Both the position numbers and the translations under genes were made by a program. Of a stretch of DNA of 8,545 nucleotides, positions 1 to 6,491 are shown in pieces (within the stretch, counting starts at the first letter, position 1; each line of letters begins with the position of its first letter). The stretch comes from JADFOB01 sp046753625. GTDB lineage: Bacteria; Planctomycetota; Phycisphaerae; UBA1845. Location of the stretch: NCBI GenBank assembly GCA_046753625.1, contig JBHHUB010000174.1:1-8545 (forward strand). Direction: 5' to 3'. The notes under the pieces were generated by a model. The model searched no databases. It saw nothing but the letters and a program-made list of their open reading frames with translations, and was not told the DNA's origin.

Positions 1-125
1 GGGCACGCCGATTATCCTGGAGTGAGGTGGGCGCCATCTTCGGGACCAACTGGAAGTGGACCACGTCTTATGCGCCGCTCGCCTTCGGCGTAAGGATGCG
101 GCAGCTTAGCGAGAGGGCATGTCGA
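1..125 (+). pseudogene. Possible remnant of an ISL3-family transposase (left edge, decayed)
   Basis: The frame starting at base 3 reads ARRLSWSEVGAIFGTNWK, followed about ten residues later by LAFGVR. This resembles the segment between the zinc-finger N-terminus and the catalytic DDE part of ISL3-type transposases, where an 'RRLSW.EVA..F.T.W..VY..V..AV.WG' pattern is usual. After about base 110 the frame turns into unconvincing sequence, and no DDE first-aspartate motif (IGVDE-like) follows intact. If real, this is a broken fragment whose N-terminal part lies outside the window. Frame 2 also closes at 23-25 after GTPIILE, so an unrelated gene end is an alternative. The call rests on remembered family pattern only. 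Confidence 0.3.
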
Positions 126-271
126 AGTTACGCTCCTGGTGGCGCCGACTTGAGGCCGAGCGGATCGAATGGGATCGGTGTTGCGAAGCTTGGCAGACGT
201 GTGGCGTTCGGATATCCTTCCGACGGCGAAGGCTGCGATGCGTGTGCGATCCTGGGAGCGTCCGGATATGA
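119..271 (+). CDS. Possible small ORF, 50 aa, overlapping the next gene by ATGA
   Basis: ATG at 119 opens a 50-codon frame ending in TGA at 269-271. The stop overlaps the ATG of the HAD-like gene at 268 in an ATGA arrangement typical of translational coupling. The first half (MSKLRSWWRRLEAERIEWDR) looks like an amphipathic, charged helix. The second half is Arg- and Cys-rich and looks less natural. A purine-rich GAGAGGG lies only one or two bases upstream of the ATG, which is too close for an ideal ribosome site. I recognise no family. It may be chance in a GC-rich leader or the remains of a longer gene. Confidence 0.25.
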   Translation: MSKLRSWWRRLEAERIEWDRCCEAWQTCGVRISFRRRRLRCVCDPGSVRI

Positions 272-936
272 AGTTCATTGTCGAATGGGACGGAGTCATC
301 GCAGATGTCGCGCCGGTCTGGTACGAGGCGCATCGTCGGGTGGCCGCTGAAGTCGGCTGGTCCAAGTTGGATCAGGCTACGTTTTGGCGGCTCACGCGAA
401 CCAAAGGGGCGGAGGCGAACATTCTGCCCGGTGCCAAGCCCATGAAAATCAAGAACTACCACGAACTGTTCCATTCTCAAATCGAAACCGATGAGCTGAT
501 CGCGCTCGCCCAAGCGCACGAGTGCATTCGCGAGCCGCTACGCCGCCTCGTCCACAAGGGGGACTGCCTTTGCGTTACCGCCGGGCTCAATGGGGCTGCG
601 AGAAGCGCATGGCTCGCCGAGGCGAGTGTCTCGGATTCGGCCATCGCTATGGGCCGATTGAGCCGCGAACCGGGCGAGCGCATCCAGGATTTGCGCAACC
701 TGGCGGGTTCGGATAGACGCACGGTTGTGGTCGCGGCTACGGACCAGGTTGTTCGTGCAGGGCGGTCGGCCGAGTTGCTTACCGTCGGTATCTCCTCCGG
801 TCCGTGTTCGCAAAAGCGCCTTCATCAGGCCGGTGCCGATCTGGTCTATGCGAGTTTGGCCGATTTGGCGGCATGCGTCGCATCTGGAGGGAAAGATTTG
901 CTGGATGCGGGCCTTCTCCCCGAGCCCGCATCGTAG
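268..936 (+). CDS. HAD-superfamily-like protein lacking the nucleophile aspartate
   Basis: A 222-aa protein with the layout of the HAD hydrolase fold (phosphoglycolate-phosphatase-like). The ATG at 268 was chosen because GGGAG at 254-258 sits 9 bases upstream and because motif I then falls at the N-terminus as in the family; in-frame starts at 169 and 238 lack this support. Motif I reads FIVEWDGVIAD, so the first Asp (nucleophile in phosphatases) is Glu6, while the second acid (Asp8) is kept. Motif II is plausible at Thr104 (CVTAGLN). The motif IV region reads VVVAATDQVVRAG (Asp159) instead of the common VGD. A helical cap-like insert lies between motifs I and II. No signal peptide is seen, so it is presumably cytoplasmic. 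With Glu in place of the nucleophile it may be inactive on phosphate esters or have a binding role. A conserved small gene follows 44 bases downstream, perhaps co-transcribed. Confidence 0.7.
   Translation: MKFIVEWDGVIADVAPVWYEAHRRVAAEVGWSKLDQATFWRLTRTKGAEANILPGAKPMKIKNYHELFHSQIETDELIALAQAHECIREPLRRLVHKGDCLCVTAGLNGAARSAWLAEASVSDSAIAMGRLSREPGERIQDLRNLAGSDRRTVVVAATDQVVRAGRSAELLTVGISSGPCSQKRLHQAGADLVYASLADLAACVASGGKDLLDAGLLPEPAS
904..932 (+). terminator. Perfect 9-bp stem-loop at the end of the HAD-like gene
   Basis: GATGCGGGC (904-912) pairs perfectly with GCCCGCATC (924-932) around an 11-base loop. The stop codon TAG follows at 934-936. There is no run of T after the stem, so it is not a classic intrinsic terminator. 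It could be an attenuator, an mRNA 3'-end stabiliser, or coincidental GC-rich coding sequence. Confidence 0.35.
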
Positions 937-980
937 TAAGATGCTTGTGGAGTTTTCATCCCCCAAGCGTGAGCGCCGCC

Positions 981-1247
981 ATGGCCCACTTTTCGCCCCA
1001 TCAAAAGAAGCTCATTGAGAACTATTACAACAACCGTGACTCGATCATGCTCAACAAGCTGGGCGACATCGTCACGGAGCTTTATCTGGCGGTTTCCGAC
1101 GCCAAGCGGGACCGTCTCTGGAAGCGGGCGGAGAAGGCTATGGAAGCACTGGACATCCCGGAAGCGCACAGGCGCCGCGTACTCAAGATCCGCCGGGCCG
1201 ATGATCTGGCCCGGAATCTCCGGGAATGGATCGACAGGCCAAGTTAG
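981..1247 (+). CDS. Conserved hypothetical helical protein, 88 aa
   Basis: An 88-aa, strongly charged, apparently all-helical protein without cysteine, signal peptide or membrane segment. The ATG at 981 is preferred over upstream in-frame codons because the sequence becomes protein-like only here (MAHFSPHQKKLIENYY); upstream residues are Arg/Pro/Cys-rich noise from the neighbouring gene's other frame. Only a weak GAGCG lies upstream at 971-975. Highlights are an NYYNNRD stretch near residues 14-20, a helical middle (ELYLAVSDAKRDRLWKRAEK), and an Arg-rich C-terminus ending in LREWIDRPS. I associate the pattern 'F.PHQKK.I..YY..RD.IML.KL...VTELYLA' with an uncharacterised small protein in planctomycetes, from memory. 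It follows the HAD-like gene by 44 bases, so a shared transcript is likely. Function is unknown. Confidence 0.75.
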   Translation: MAHFSPHQKKLIENYYNNRDSIMLNKLGDIVTELYLAVSDAKRDRLWKRAEKAMEALDIPEAHRRRVLKIRRADDLARNLREWIDRPS

Positions 1248-1333
1248 GATGACAGCGCCAGAATCACCCTTGCGAGCCGCAGGCTTAAGCGTGCGTCGTC
1301 TCAGATCGGCTTGGCGCTACCGGAAACCGGGGT

Positions 1334-1359
1334 GCCGCGCGGGCTGAAGCCCGCGGCTC
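1334..1359 (+). repeat. REP-like dispersed hairpin repeat, copy 1
   Basis: A 26-base unit containing CGCGGGC-TGAA-GCCCGCG (7-bp stem, tetraloop). An inverted copy lies at 8061-8086 and matches at 25 of 26 bases. The same 'CGCGGGCTgAAGCCCGCGG' core is a type of intergenic repeat I associate with many planctomycete genomes. It may act as a transcript-end structure or be a mobile REP-type sequence. Confidence 0.75.
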
Positions 1360-1375
1360 GGGGTAGTCGGTGTAG

Positions 1376-1395
1376 CACAGCGGCCCACCGCTGTG
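1376..1395 (+). repeat. Hairpin CACAGCGG-CCCA-CCGCTGTG
   Basis: A perfect 8-bp stem with a 4-base loop, extendable by one G-T pair. It lies 16 bases after the REP-like repeat, and the two look like parts of one composite intergenic repeat. No T run follows, so it is not a classic terminator. Confidence 0.55.
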
Positions 1396-1654
1396 TTCCC
1401 TTGATCCTCCGCGGTGCTTCGGCCTGCCCCCACTCATCGGCCTGCAGGCCCACGGCCGCAACGCAAGGCGTCTCGCGAGATTCCATCGGTATGACTTGCG
1501 CAATCCGCGGTCTCCGCTGGAATTCCGGGGCAAACCACGAATAATGAGCCGTTATCAGCGAATCCCGAGATGGGTAGTGGCACGAGCCGACTGAGCGGCA
1601 GGGAAGCTGCGTGCTGTTGCGAATCATCCGAACCGGGTGGCATGGGAGCAAACG

Positions 1655-3265
1655 ATGTTCGGCCAACTTTTATCGGCCCGAATCAAAGCAGCGGAAAAGG
1701 CACTTCGCGAGGGAAGACTCGACGAGGCGTTTCGGATGGCGTCCAACGCTGATCTGAAAGGCCAGAAGCGAGCCCAAGCGATTCTCCAGGAACTCGCCAA
1801 GCGGTTCTACGAGCGAGCCAGAGCCCATTTCCATGCGGATCGCTTCACCGAGGCGTTGTTGGATCTTCAATGTGCGCGGGCTGGTGGATCGCTTCAGGGG
1901 AAGATCGACGAATTGAAGGCCCATATTGAGGTGGTGGCGGCCGAGGCTCAGCGCCAAGCGGCCTCGCATCGCGCTCGGGTCGAAGCCGCCAAGCAACGGA
2001 TTGAGCGGGGCTCGTTGGCGGCCGGGCGGGAGATGCTCGAGCAGGTTGGCGATGATCCCGGGGCCGAGGCTTTGCTTGAGGATGCGGCCTATCGTGCAGA
2101 CGACGTGGCGCGCATGGTTGATCAGGCTGCGGACCTGATGAAGCAAGGCCGATTGGCGGCCGCGGCGGAGCGGGTCGCGCGGGCCAAATCCATCGAGGCG
2201 CACAGCCAACGAGTGACCGAGATCGAAGCCGAGCTTTGCGGCCAGGTGATCGGCACGGCCAAGGCGGCGTTGATCGAGGGCCACGTCGATCGGGCCGTTG
2301 ATGAGTTGCGGTGCCTTGGATCGCTGGGCGATGACTTGTCGGGAAAACGGGAACTTCAGGGTTATTTGGAAACATGCGGGGCGGCGAAGGCTTCGCTGGA
2401 GCGTTTTGATTACGCCGATGCCCATCGTCAGGCGCTGATGCTGGCGCGCAAGGTGCCCCAAGCGAAGTGGATCAAGTCGGTATGCGATCAGCTTGATCAA
2501 CTGGAGACGCTGAGTACGGCACTGGCGGCCGGCCCGCTGGGCGGCAGCATCGAGAGGATAGGGAACGCGGGACGCGGATCGGCGGAAGCTCGACCGCGGG
2601 TCGCGGCGCGCGCCGATCGCCTGGATGAGACGATCGTGTTGCCGGGGCGGATCGGCAGCGGCACCTTGCCGGATCGGCTGTTGCTGCTGGTCGACGGGGG
2701 CGGAAGTTACCTGCTGCATCGTGGATCGCGGATTACGTTCGGCCGAGCTGCCAGTGACCATCCGGCCGATGTCGCGATTTTCAGCGACATTCCGGAGCGG
2801 TGTGCCAACATTACCCGCGTCGACGACGATTACTTTCTTTTCGCCGCAAAGGATGTGGAGGTCGACGGCAAGCAATACCGTCAGAAGCTCTTGCGCGACG
2901 GGGATCGGATTACGCTGGGCACCAGGGCCAAGTTTACGTTTCGTTTGCCCAGTCGACAAAGCGCAACCGCTACGATCGACTTGAGCGATACCACGAAGAT
3001 GCCGCAGGATGTTCGGCGCGTGCTCGTGTTCGACCGACATGCCACGATCGGACAAGGCGGCAGCGCACACATTCTTTGTCGGCACGCTTCGCCGGCGCTG
3101 GTCCTGTTCGAGAAAGATGGCGGGCTTTGGATTCGGCGAAAGAATGACGGTCATGTTGAAGTCGCGGCGCGACCGCTGGCGATTGGTGAGACGTTGGAGA
3201 TCGGTGGTGTCAACATCGCGTTGCAGCCTTGGCGGTTGCGGAAAACGGGTTCGGGCTGGGTGTAG
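1655..3265 (+). CDS. Helical-repeat protein with two degenerate FHA-like domains
   Basis: A 536-aa protein. The ATG at 1655 is chosen because GGGAG (1644-1648) lies 6 bases upstream; a GTG at 1637 has no such site. Residues 1-290 form about six helical hairpins of 42-57 residues, each with a pattern like 'AxxxLxxGxLxxA' (near residues 12, 54, 111, 158, 202, 244), resembling TPR-type scaffolds. A linker with DETIVLPGR leads to FHA-like domain 1 (about 342-432): ITFGR with Gly363-Arg364 is present, but the usual S-x-x-H is replaced by PERCANI. A second Thr/Ser-rich linker (ATIDLSDTTKM) precedes FHA-like domain 2 (about 453-530), where GR is replaced by GQ (ATIGQGG). FHA domains bind phosphothreonine; missing key residues suggest altered or lost binding. 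No signal peptide or membrane segment is visible, so it is probably cytoplasmic. The Ser/Thr kinase gene lies 345 bases downstream, so a scaffold or substrate role for that kinase is a reasonable inference. Confidence 0.8.
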   Translation: MFGQLLSARIKAAEKALREGRLDEAFRMASNADLKGQKRAQAILQELAKRFYERARAHFHADRFTEALLDLQCARAGGSLQGKIDELKAHIEVVAAEAQRQAASHRARVEAAKQRIERGSLAAGREMLEQVGDDPGAEALLEDAAYRADDVARMVDQAADLMKQGRLAAAAERVARAKSIEAHSQRVTEIEAELCGQVIGTAKAALIEGHVDRAVDELRCLGSLGDDLSGKRELQGYLETCGAAKASLERFDYADAHRQALMLARKVPQAKWIKSVCDQLDQLETLSTALAAGPLGGSIERIGNAGRGSAEARPRVAARADRLDETIVLPGRIGSGTLPDRLLLLVDGGGSYLLHRGSRITFGRAASDHPADVAIFSDIPERCANITRVDDDYFLFAAKDVEVDGKQYRQKLLRDGDRITLGTRAKFTFRLPSRQSATATIDLSDTTKMPQDVRRVLVFDRHATIGQGGSAHILCRHASPALVLFEKDGGLWIRRKNDGHVEVAARPLAIGETLEIGGVNIALQPWRLRKTGSGWV

Positions 3266-3269
3266 CGCG

Positions 3270-3301
3270 CGGACAAACGAAGAACCCTTGGGGTTTGTCC
3301 G
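3270..3301 (+). terminator. Probable terminator stem-loop after the FHA-like gene
   Basis: CGGACAAAC (3270-3278) pairs perfectly with GTTTGTCCG (3293-3301) over a 14-base loop, starting 5 bases after the stop codon. It is followed by a T-rich but interrupted stretch (CTGCTTTCTTGG). Position and structure fit a factor-independent-like terminator, though the T tract is weak. Confidence 0.55.
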
Positions 3302-3610
3302 ACTGCTTTCTTGGTTGCTATGCTTGCCGGAAGTCTTGAGCCACAGAGGTCACAGAGAACACAGAGGATGGGTTGCGGTGCCTGAGGAATGCAGTGGAGC
3401 ATGATCGCCGGAGCAGGAAGACATGGCCCAGAGGCCGGGGAAGAGGCGTTCGTCGCTGTTGCGCCATTCGTATCGAGCACCGCTCACGGATCGACCTCAG
3501 CGAACCTCGGCTTGTGGACGGTGCAGGACGAGGCAACCGGGCTTGTTGGGTTCGTGGTGCGTAAGGCAGTCGATTTCAGTTTCGTTTTAGACGTGGGGCG
3601 GTAGGTAGCG
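3302..3610. other. Gap before the kinase gene, no convincing gene
   Basis: About 310 bases between the stem-loop and the kinase start. A 27-base CACAGAG-type repeat lies at 3341-3367. A 71-codon frame starting with ATG at 3389 ends at 3604, 6 bases before the kinase ATG; its product is Gly/Ala/Val-rich with no recognisable motif and no ribosome site before the ATG, so I do not call it. A G-rich stretch (3595-3601) can serve as the kinase ribosome site. No clear -35/-10 pair was found. Confidence 0.5.
3341..3367 (+). repeat. CACAGAG-type interspersed short repeat
   Basis: Four imperfect CACAGAG(G/A) units: CCACAGAGGT, CACAGAGAA, CACAGAGG. Such 'CACAGAGgCACAGAGaaCACAGAG' strings are intergenic repeats seen in many environmental bacterial genomes (remembered, not searched). 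No coding role is evident. Confidence 0.65.
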
Positions 3611-5395
3611 ATGTCATACCGATTCAAATACGGCGATCGACCCCTGGATGACTACACCATTCAGCGCGCCGTGGGCAGCGGTGGGTTTGGTGAGGTCTAT
3701 TATGCGGTTAGCGACGGCGGTCGGGAGGTCGCGCTGAAGTATTTGCGGCAGAACCCCGAATCCGAGCTGCGCGGGGTCAGCCATTGCATCAACCTGAAAA
3801 GCCCCCATCTTGTCTCGATTTTCGACGTCAAGAAAAACGCCGACGGGGATTACTTCATCATCATGGAGTACTGCTCAGGGCCATCGCTGCGCGATTTGCT
3901 GATCGCCGAACCCAACGGATTCCCCCAGGAAAAGGCTGCGTTCTTCATCCGTGAAATCGCCAAGGGGCTCGCATACCTGCACGATCGCGGCATCGTCCAT
4001 CGCGACCTGAAGCCCGGCAATATTTTTTACGACGACGGCTACGTGAAGATCGGCGACTACGGGCTGAGCAAGTTCATCTCGGTCTCGCGGCACAGCGCTC
4101 AGACCGCCAGCGTGGGGACGGTACACTACATGGCCCCCGAAATCGGCAGCGGCAACTATTCCCGCGGCGTGGACATCTACGCCCTCGGCGTGATGCTGTA
4201 CGAGATGCTCCTGGGCAAGGTGCCGTTTGAAGGCTCGAGCATGGCCGAAATCCTCATGAAGCACCTGACCAGCCAACCCGAAGTGGATGAACTGCCCGAG
4301 CCGTTCACGAAGATCATCCGCAGGGCGCTCGCAAAAGACCCTGACGACCGCTATCAGAACGTCAACGAGATGGTCGACGATCTGCTATCGGTTGAGCAGG
4401 TTCAATCGAGTCTCGCCGGGTTTCGCCCGCAAAGCCTTGATGGCGCGGTGCGCAAGGCCGTCCATGCCGATTCGCCGATTCCTTCGCCCAATCCCGCACC
4501 GCATCCCCAGGCCGTCGATGCCGCGGACGGGGTACCCTTCAACCTCGATCTGCGGGATGTCGAACGGCTGCCGGGTCGGGTGAACAGGCGGCTCGACAAG
4601 ATCAACAAGCGATTCGGCAAACGCATGGCCCGCCTGGCCAGGGATGTGCCGCAACCGTCGCAAACGGCCGGAGACTCGCCTGCCGCCGGTATCGCTCACA
4701 ACGCGCCGCGGCAACCCTTGAACAGTCGCCAGAAACGGATGATTCCCGCGCTCTTGCTCACTTTTGGGCTCGCCATAGGCGTTTCGGTGCTGTTCGGCGC
4801 CAATGTGCGCGAAGAAATCGGGATCGGGGCCGGGTTTCTCGTAATCGCCATGTCGCTGGGGACCGGGCTTGCCAGGAAGGCTCAACGGTGGTTTGGCGAC
4901 GAAAACCTGCCGGGTTGGGTCGTATGCCTCATGTCCGGCGTAGTCTGCGCGCCGCTGCTTTTTGTCGCCGGTGCCCCAATGTGCGACTATTCAAGCCTTT
5001 ACTTAGGCACGGTGGGCGGTCTGCTGGTATCCATCCTCTTTGCCAACTGGGACAGCGTGCGCGATACCGGAGCGGAGGGAAGCCTCGGGCTCGGGAGAGC
5101 CATTTGGATCGGTTTCGGGGCCGGGCTCGCGGGGGCCGTTATTTCGTCGATCGTGGATGATGGGCGATATGGGGATATGGCATTCCTGGCTGCAGGAGCG
5201 ATCGCCGCCGCTGCCGCGATTGTCGTCCAGGCCAACTGCTGGTGGCTGGTCGGTACTAGAGGCCCGCGCAACAGACGCCCGCGTCGGGCAACGCGACTGA
5301 ATCGCCCTGATTCCGGGCCGTCCGCGCTTCGTAAAGACGACCTGGAGGGTGCGGAATACCCTGTTGACCAAGCCGGCGTTTGCCGTACCGATTGA
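3611..5395 (+). CDS. Membrane-bound Ser/Thr protein kinase (PknB-like, Hanks type)
   Basis: A 594-aa kinase. The catalytic domain spans about residues 15-260: glycine loop GSGGFGEV (22-29), ATP-binding Lys43 in VALKYL, hinge MEYC (85-88), catalytic loop HRDLKPGN (130-137), metal-binding DYG (149-151, in place of DFG), a Ser/Thr-rich activation segment with SVGTVHYMAPE (167-177), and DIYALGVMLYEML. All essential residues are present, so it should be active. The stretch between Lys43 and SPHLV (64-68) is short, suggesting a reduced alpha-C region. A Pro-rich linker and a basic helix (LPGRVNRRLDKINKRFGKR, near 320) lead to six hydrophobic spans (about 378-397, 405-423, 437-455, 462-480, 497-516, 523-547). 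No extracellular PASTA domain is present. It presumably phosphorylates Thr/Ser on cytoplasmic partners; the FHA-like protein upstream is a candidate. The last ~40 residues are Arg/Pro-rich and unconvincing, and a membrane ORF overlaps in the +1 frame, so the true C-terminus may differ. Confidence 0.93.
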   Translation: MSYRFKYGDRPLDDYTIQRAVGSGGFGEVYYAVSDGGREVALKYLRQNPESELRGVSHCINLKSPHLVSIFDVKKNADGDYFIIMEYCSGPSLRDLLIAEPNGFPQEKAAFFIREIAKGLAYLHDRGIVHRDLKPGNIFYDDGYVKIGDYGLSKFISVSRHSAQTASVGTVHYMAPEIGSGNYSRGVDIYALGVMLYEMLLGKVPFEGSSMAEILMKHLTSQPEVDELPEPFTKIIRRALAKDPDDRYQNVNEMVDDLLSVEQVQSSLAGFRPQSLDGAVRKAVHADSPIPSPNPAPHPQAVDAADGVPFNLDLRDVERLPGRVNRRLDKINKRFGKRMARLARDVPQPSQTAGDSPAAGIAHNAPRQPLNSRQKRMIPALLLTFGLAIGVSVLFGANVREEIGIGAGFLVIAMSLGTGLARKAQRWFGDENLPGWVVCLMSGVVCAPLLFVAGAPMCDYSSLYLGTVGGLLVSILFANWDSVRDTGAEGSLGLGRAIWIGFGAGLAGAVISSIVDDGRYGDMAFLAAGAIAAAAAIVVQANCWWLVGTRGPRNRRPRRATRLNRPDSGPSALRKDDLEGAEYPVDQAGVCRTD

Positions 5396-6026
5396 GGAAG
5401 ACTCCGGCCGTGGCGTCGATGTGCGGGCCTCGGTGGTCGCGCGCCGAGCGTACATCGCGGACGAGACCAAGGAGCGAGGGGTGGTGGCACGCGTGATCTG
5501 GAGCCTCATCGCGTTTGTGCTCATGGGCGGCGCGATCGTTGGCTTCGTTGCCGCGATCGTCGACAGCAACATGGAAGATCCCTTCCAGGAGATCGTCGCC
5601 GCGTGCGGCTGCGCTGCGTTTGTGATTTTCGCCCTCTCCAAGACCACCATGCGAAAGCGCGCGGGATTCTGGCGCGACACACTCCGCCCCTTTCTGATTT
5701 CGCTCATGTTGTTCGCCATAGGGGTAACCATTACCTTAATGACCACTAGAGCGACACTCGAACGTACCGTGACGGCTGTTGCGGATTCCGCCCGTGGAGA
5801 CATGGTTCATTCGGAGTCTTTAACGTGGCACCGGGGCGTGCCTTTGGCCGCGTGCATCGCGGGGCTGTCGATTGCGTCTGTGGCACTTGTCACGGTGCTG
5901 GCCATTCCCGGACGGCGCATGGCCCAGGAGGCGGCGACGCCACCAGATGGACCGCTTGGAACCGGGGACGAGGTTGATGCCACCGACAGCCCGGGCGCCG
6001 TGAGACCCGGACCGGTCGTTCGCTGA
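5349..6026 (+). CDS. Four-span membrane protein, or frameshifted C-terminal part of the kinase
   Basis: A 225-aa frame if started at GTG 5349, overlapping the kinase end by 47 bases in the +1 frame. GGAGG (5344-5348) directly abuts the GTG, too close for a normal ribosome site, and no good alternative start is seen. The frame is open from 5301, and its translation before the GTG (GRPRFVKTTWR) already looks protein-like. There are four hydrophobic spans (about 48-72, 81-100, 115-135, 163-186), then a Pro/Gly/Asp-rich tail. Two explanations fit: a separate, translationally coupled membrane gene, or one ~800-aa kinase with ten spans split by a one-base frameshift (true mutation, sequencing error or recoding) between 5301 and 5395. 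I favour the second because the kinase's own end looks like out-of-frame sequence. No catalytic motif is seen. Confidence 0.65.
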   Translation: MRNTLLTKPAFAVPIEEDSGRGVDVRASVVARRAYIADETKERGVVARVIWSLIAFVLMGGAIVGFVAAIVDSNMEDPFQEIVAACGCAAFVIFALSKTTMRKRAGFWRDTLRPFLISLMLFAIGVTITLMTTRATLERTVTAVADSARGDMVHSESLTWHRGVPLAACIAGLSIASVALVTVLAIPGRRMAQEAATPPDGPLGTGDEVDATDSPGAVRPGPVVR

Positions 6027-6491
6027 TCGCCGACCTTTCGGTGGGCAAGCAGTGCCGATGCCTTTGGCGCACGGATTGCTCTATGACCTCGGCGCAGCGA
6101 CGCGCACGCACCACCATCCTTGCGACCGGTGTCGGCTTTCGTGGCTTTGGCCCGCGAGGCAACGGTTTGTCGTATCCGACACTTATTCGCATAATTTGTT
6201 TCGACCGGCGCCGCGTCGTGTTGAGCAAACCGTGCCGGTGCTTCGAAACAATCCGCCAATCTATAACGCGCCAACGGTAGCCACGCAGCGGCCGACCCCG
6301 TATCATGCATGGAACGATGGTATCGAGCCGTTTGCGCCGAGGCGTTGTGCCGGCGCGCTTTGCGTCGGCGAGCCGGCACCGATCCGTCCGCGGCGGCGCC
6401 GAGTAGCTGCTGTCCATGAGCTTCCCGCGTCGCTACTGAGAGGTTGAGACCGGCACAGCGGACGCGCGTCACGCGATCTTTGAGGTTCAGT
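6027..6491. other. Gap before the sigma-factor gene, no convincing gene
   Basis: 465 bases. A weak 6-bp hairpin (CGCCGA-CCTT-TCGGTG, 6028-6043) directly follows the membrane ORF but has no T run. A 131-codon frame starting at 6052 is rich in Arg, Pro and His, with no motif and no ribosome site, so I reject it. An AT-rich patch around 6181-6200 holds the best promoter candidate. The gene start is set by GAGG at 6482-6485, 6 bases before ATG 6492. Confidence 0.55.
6167..6195 (+). promoter_or_regulatory. Candidate sigma70-type promoter upstream of the sigma gene
   Basis: TTGTCG (6167-6172, four of six matches to TTGACA) and CATAAT (6190-6195, five of six matches to TATAAT) are separated by exactly 17 bases. 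They lie in the most AT-rich patch of this gap. A start near 6202 would leave a leader of about 290 bases, which is long, so the assignment is tentative. Confidence 0.35.

Larger units (their letters stand above)
1248..1654. other. Intergenic region with hairpin repeats
   Basis: About 400 bases with no convincing gene; open frames here have unnatural composition. It holds a REP-like hairpin repeat (1334-1359), a second hairpin (1376-1395), and a perfect 12-base palindrome GGCCTGCAGGCC (1439-1450). The last ~110 bases are less repetitive (an ATAATGA at 1541-1547 is the most AT-rich spot) and lead to a good ribosome site GGGAG at 1644-1648. I found no -35/-10 pair with acceptable spacing, although the promoter of the FHA-like gene should lie here. 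Confidence 0.6.

Noticed and set aside
1670..3154. 494-codon minus-strand ORF opposite the FHA-like gene
   Set aside because: Its product is Arg/Pro/Gln-rich with no domain; the plus-strand frame has clear FHA-like and helical repeat patterns and a good ribosome site.
3389..3604. 71-codon plus-strand ORF ending just before the kinase
   Set aside because: Start lacks a ribosome site, the product has no recognisable pattern, and it starts within a gap next to a short repeat; closeness to the kinase alone is not enough.
5003..5803. 266-codon minus-strand ORF opposite the membrane region
   Set aside because: Ser/Thr/Arg-rich shadow of the hydrophobic plus-strand coding sequence; no motif.
6052..6447. 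131-codon plus-strand ORF upstream of the sigma gene
   Set aside because: Arg/Pro/His-rich composition, no ribosome site and no motif; it overlaps the promoter-like patch and looks like random open frame in GC-rich DNA.
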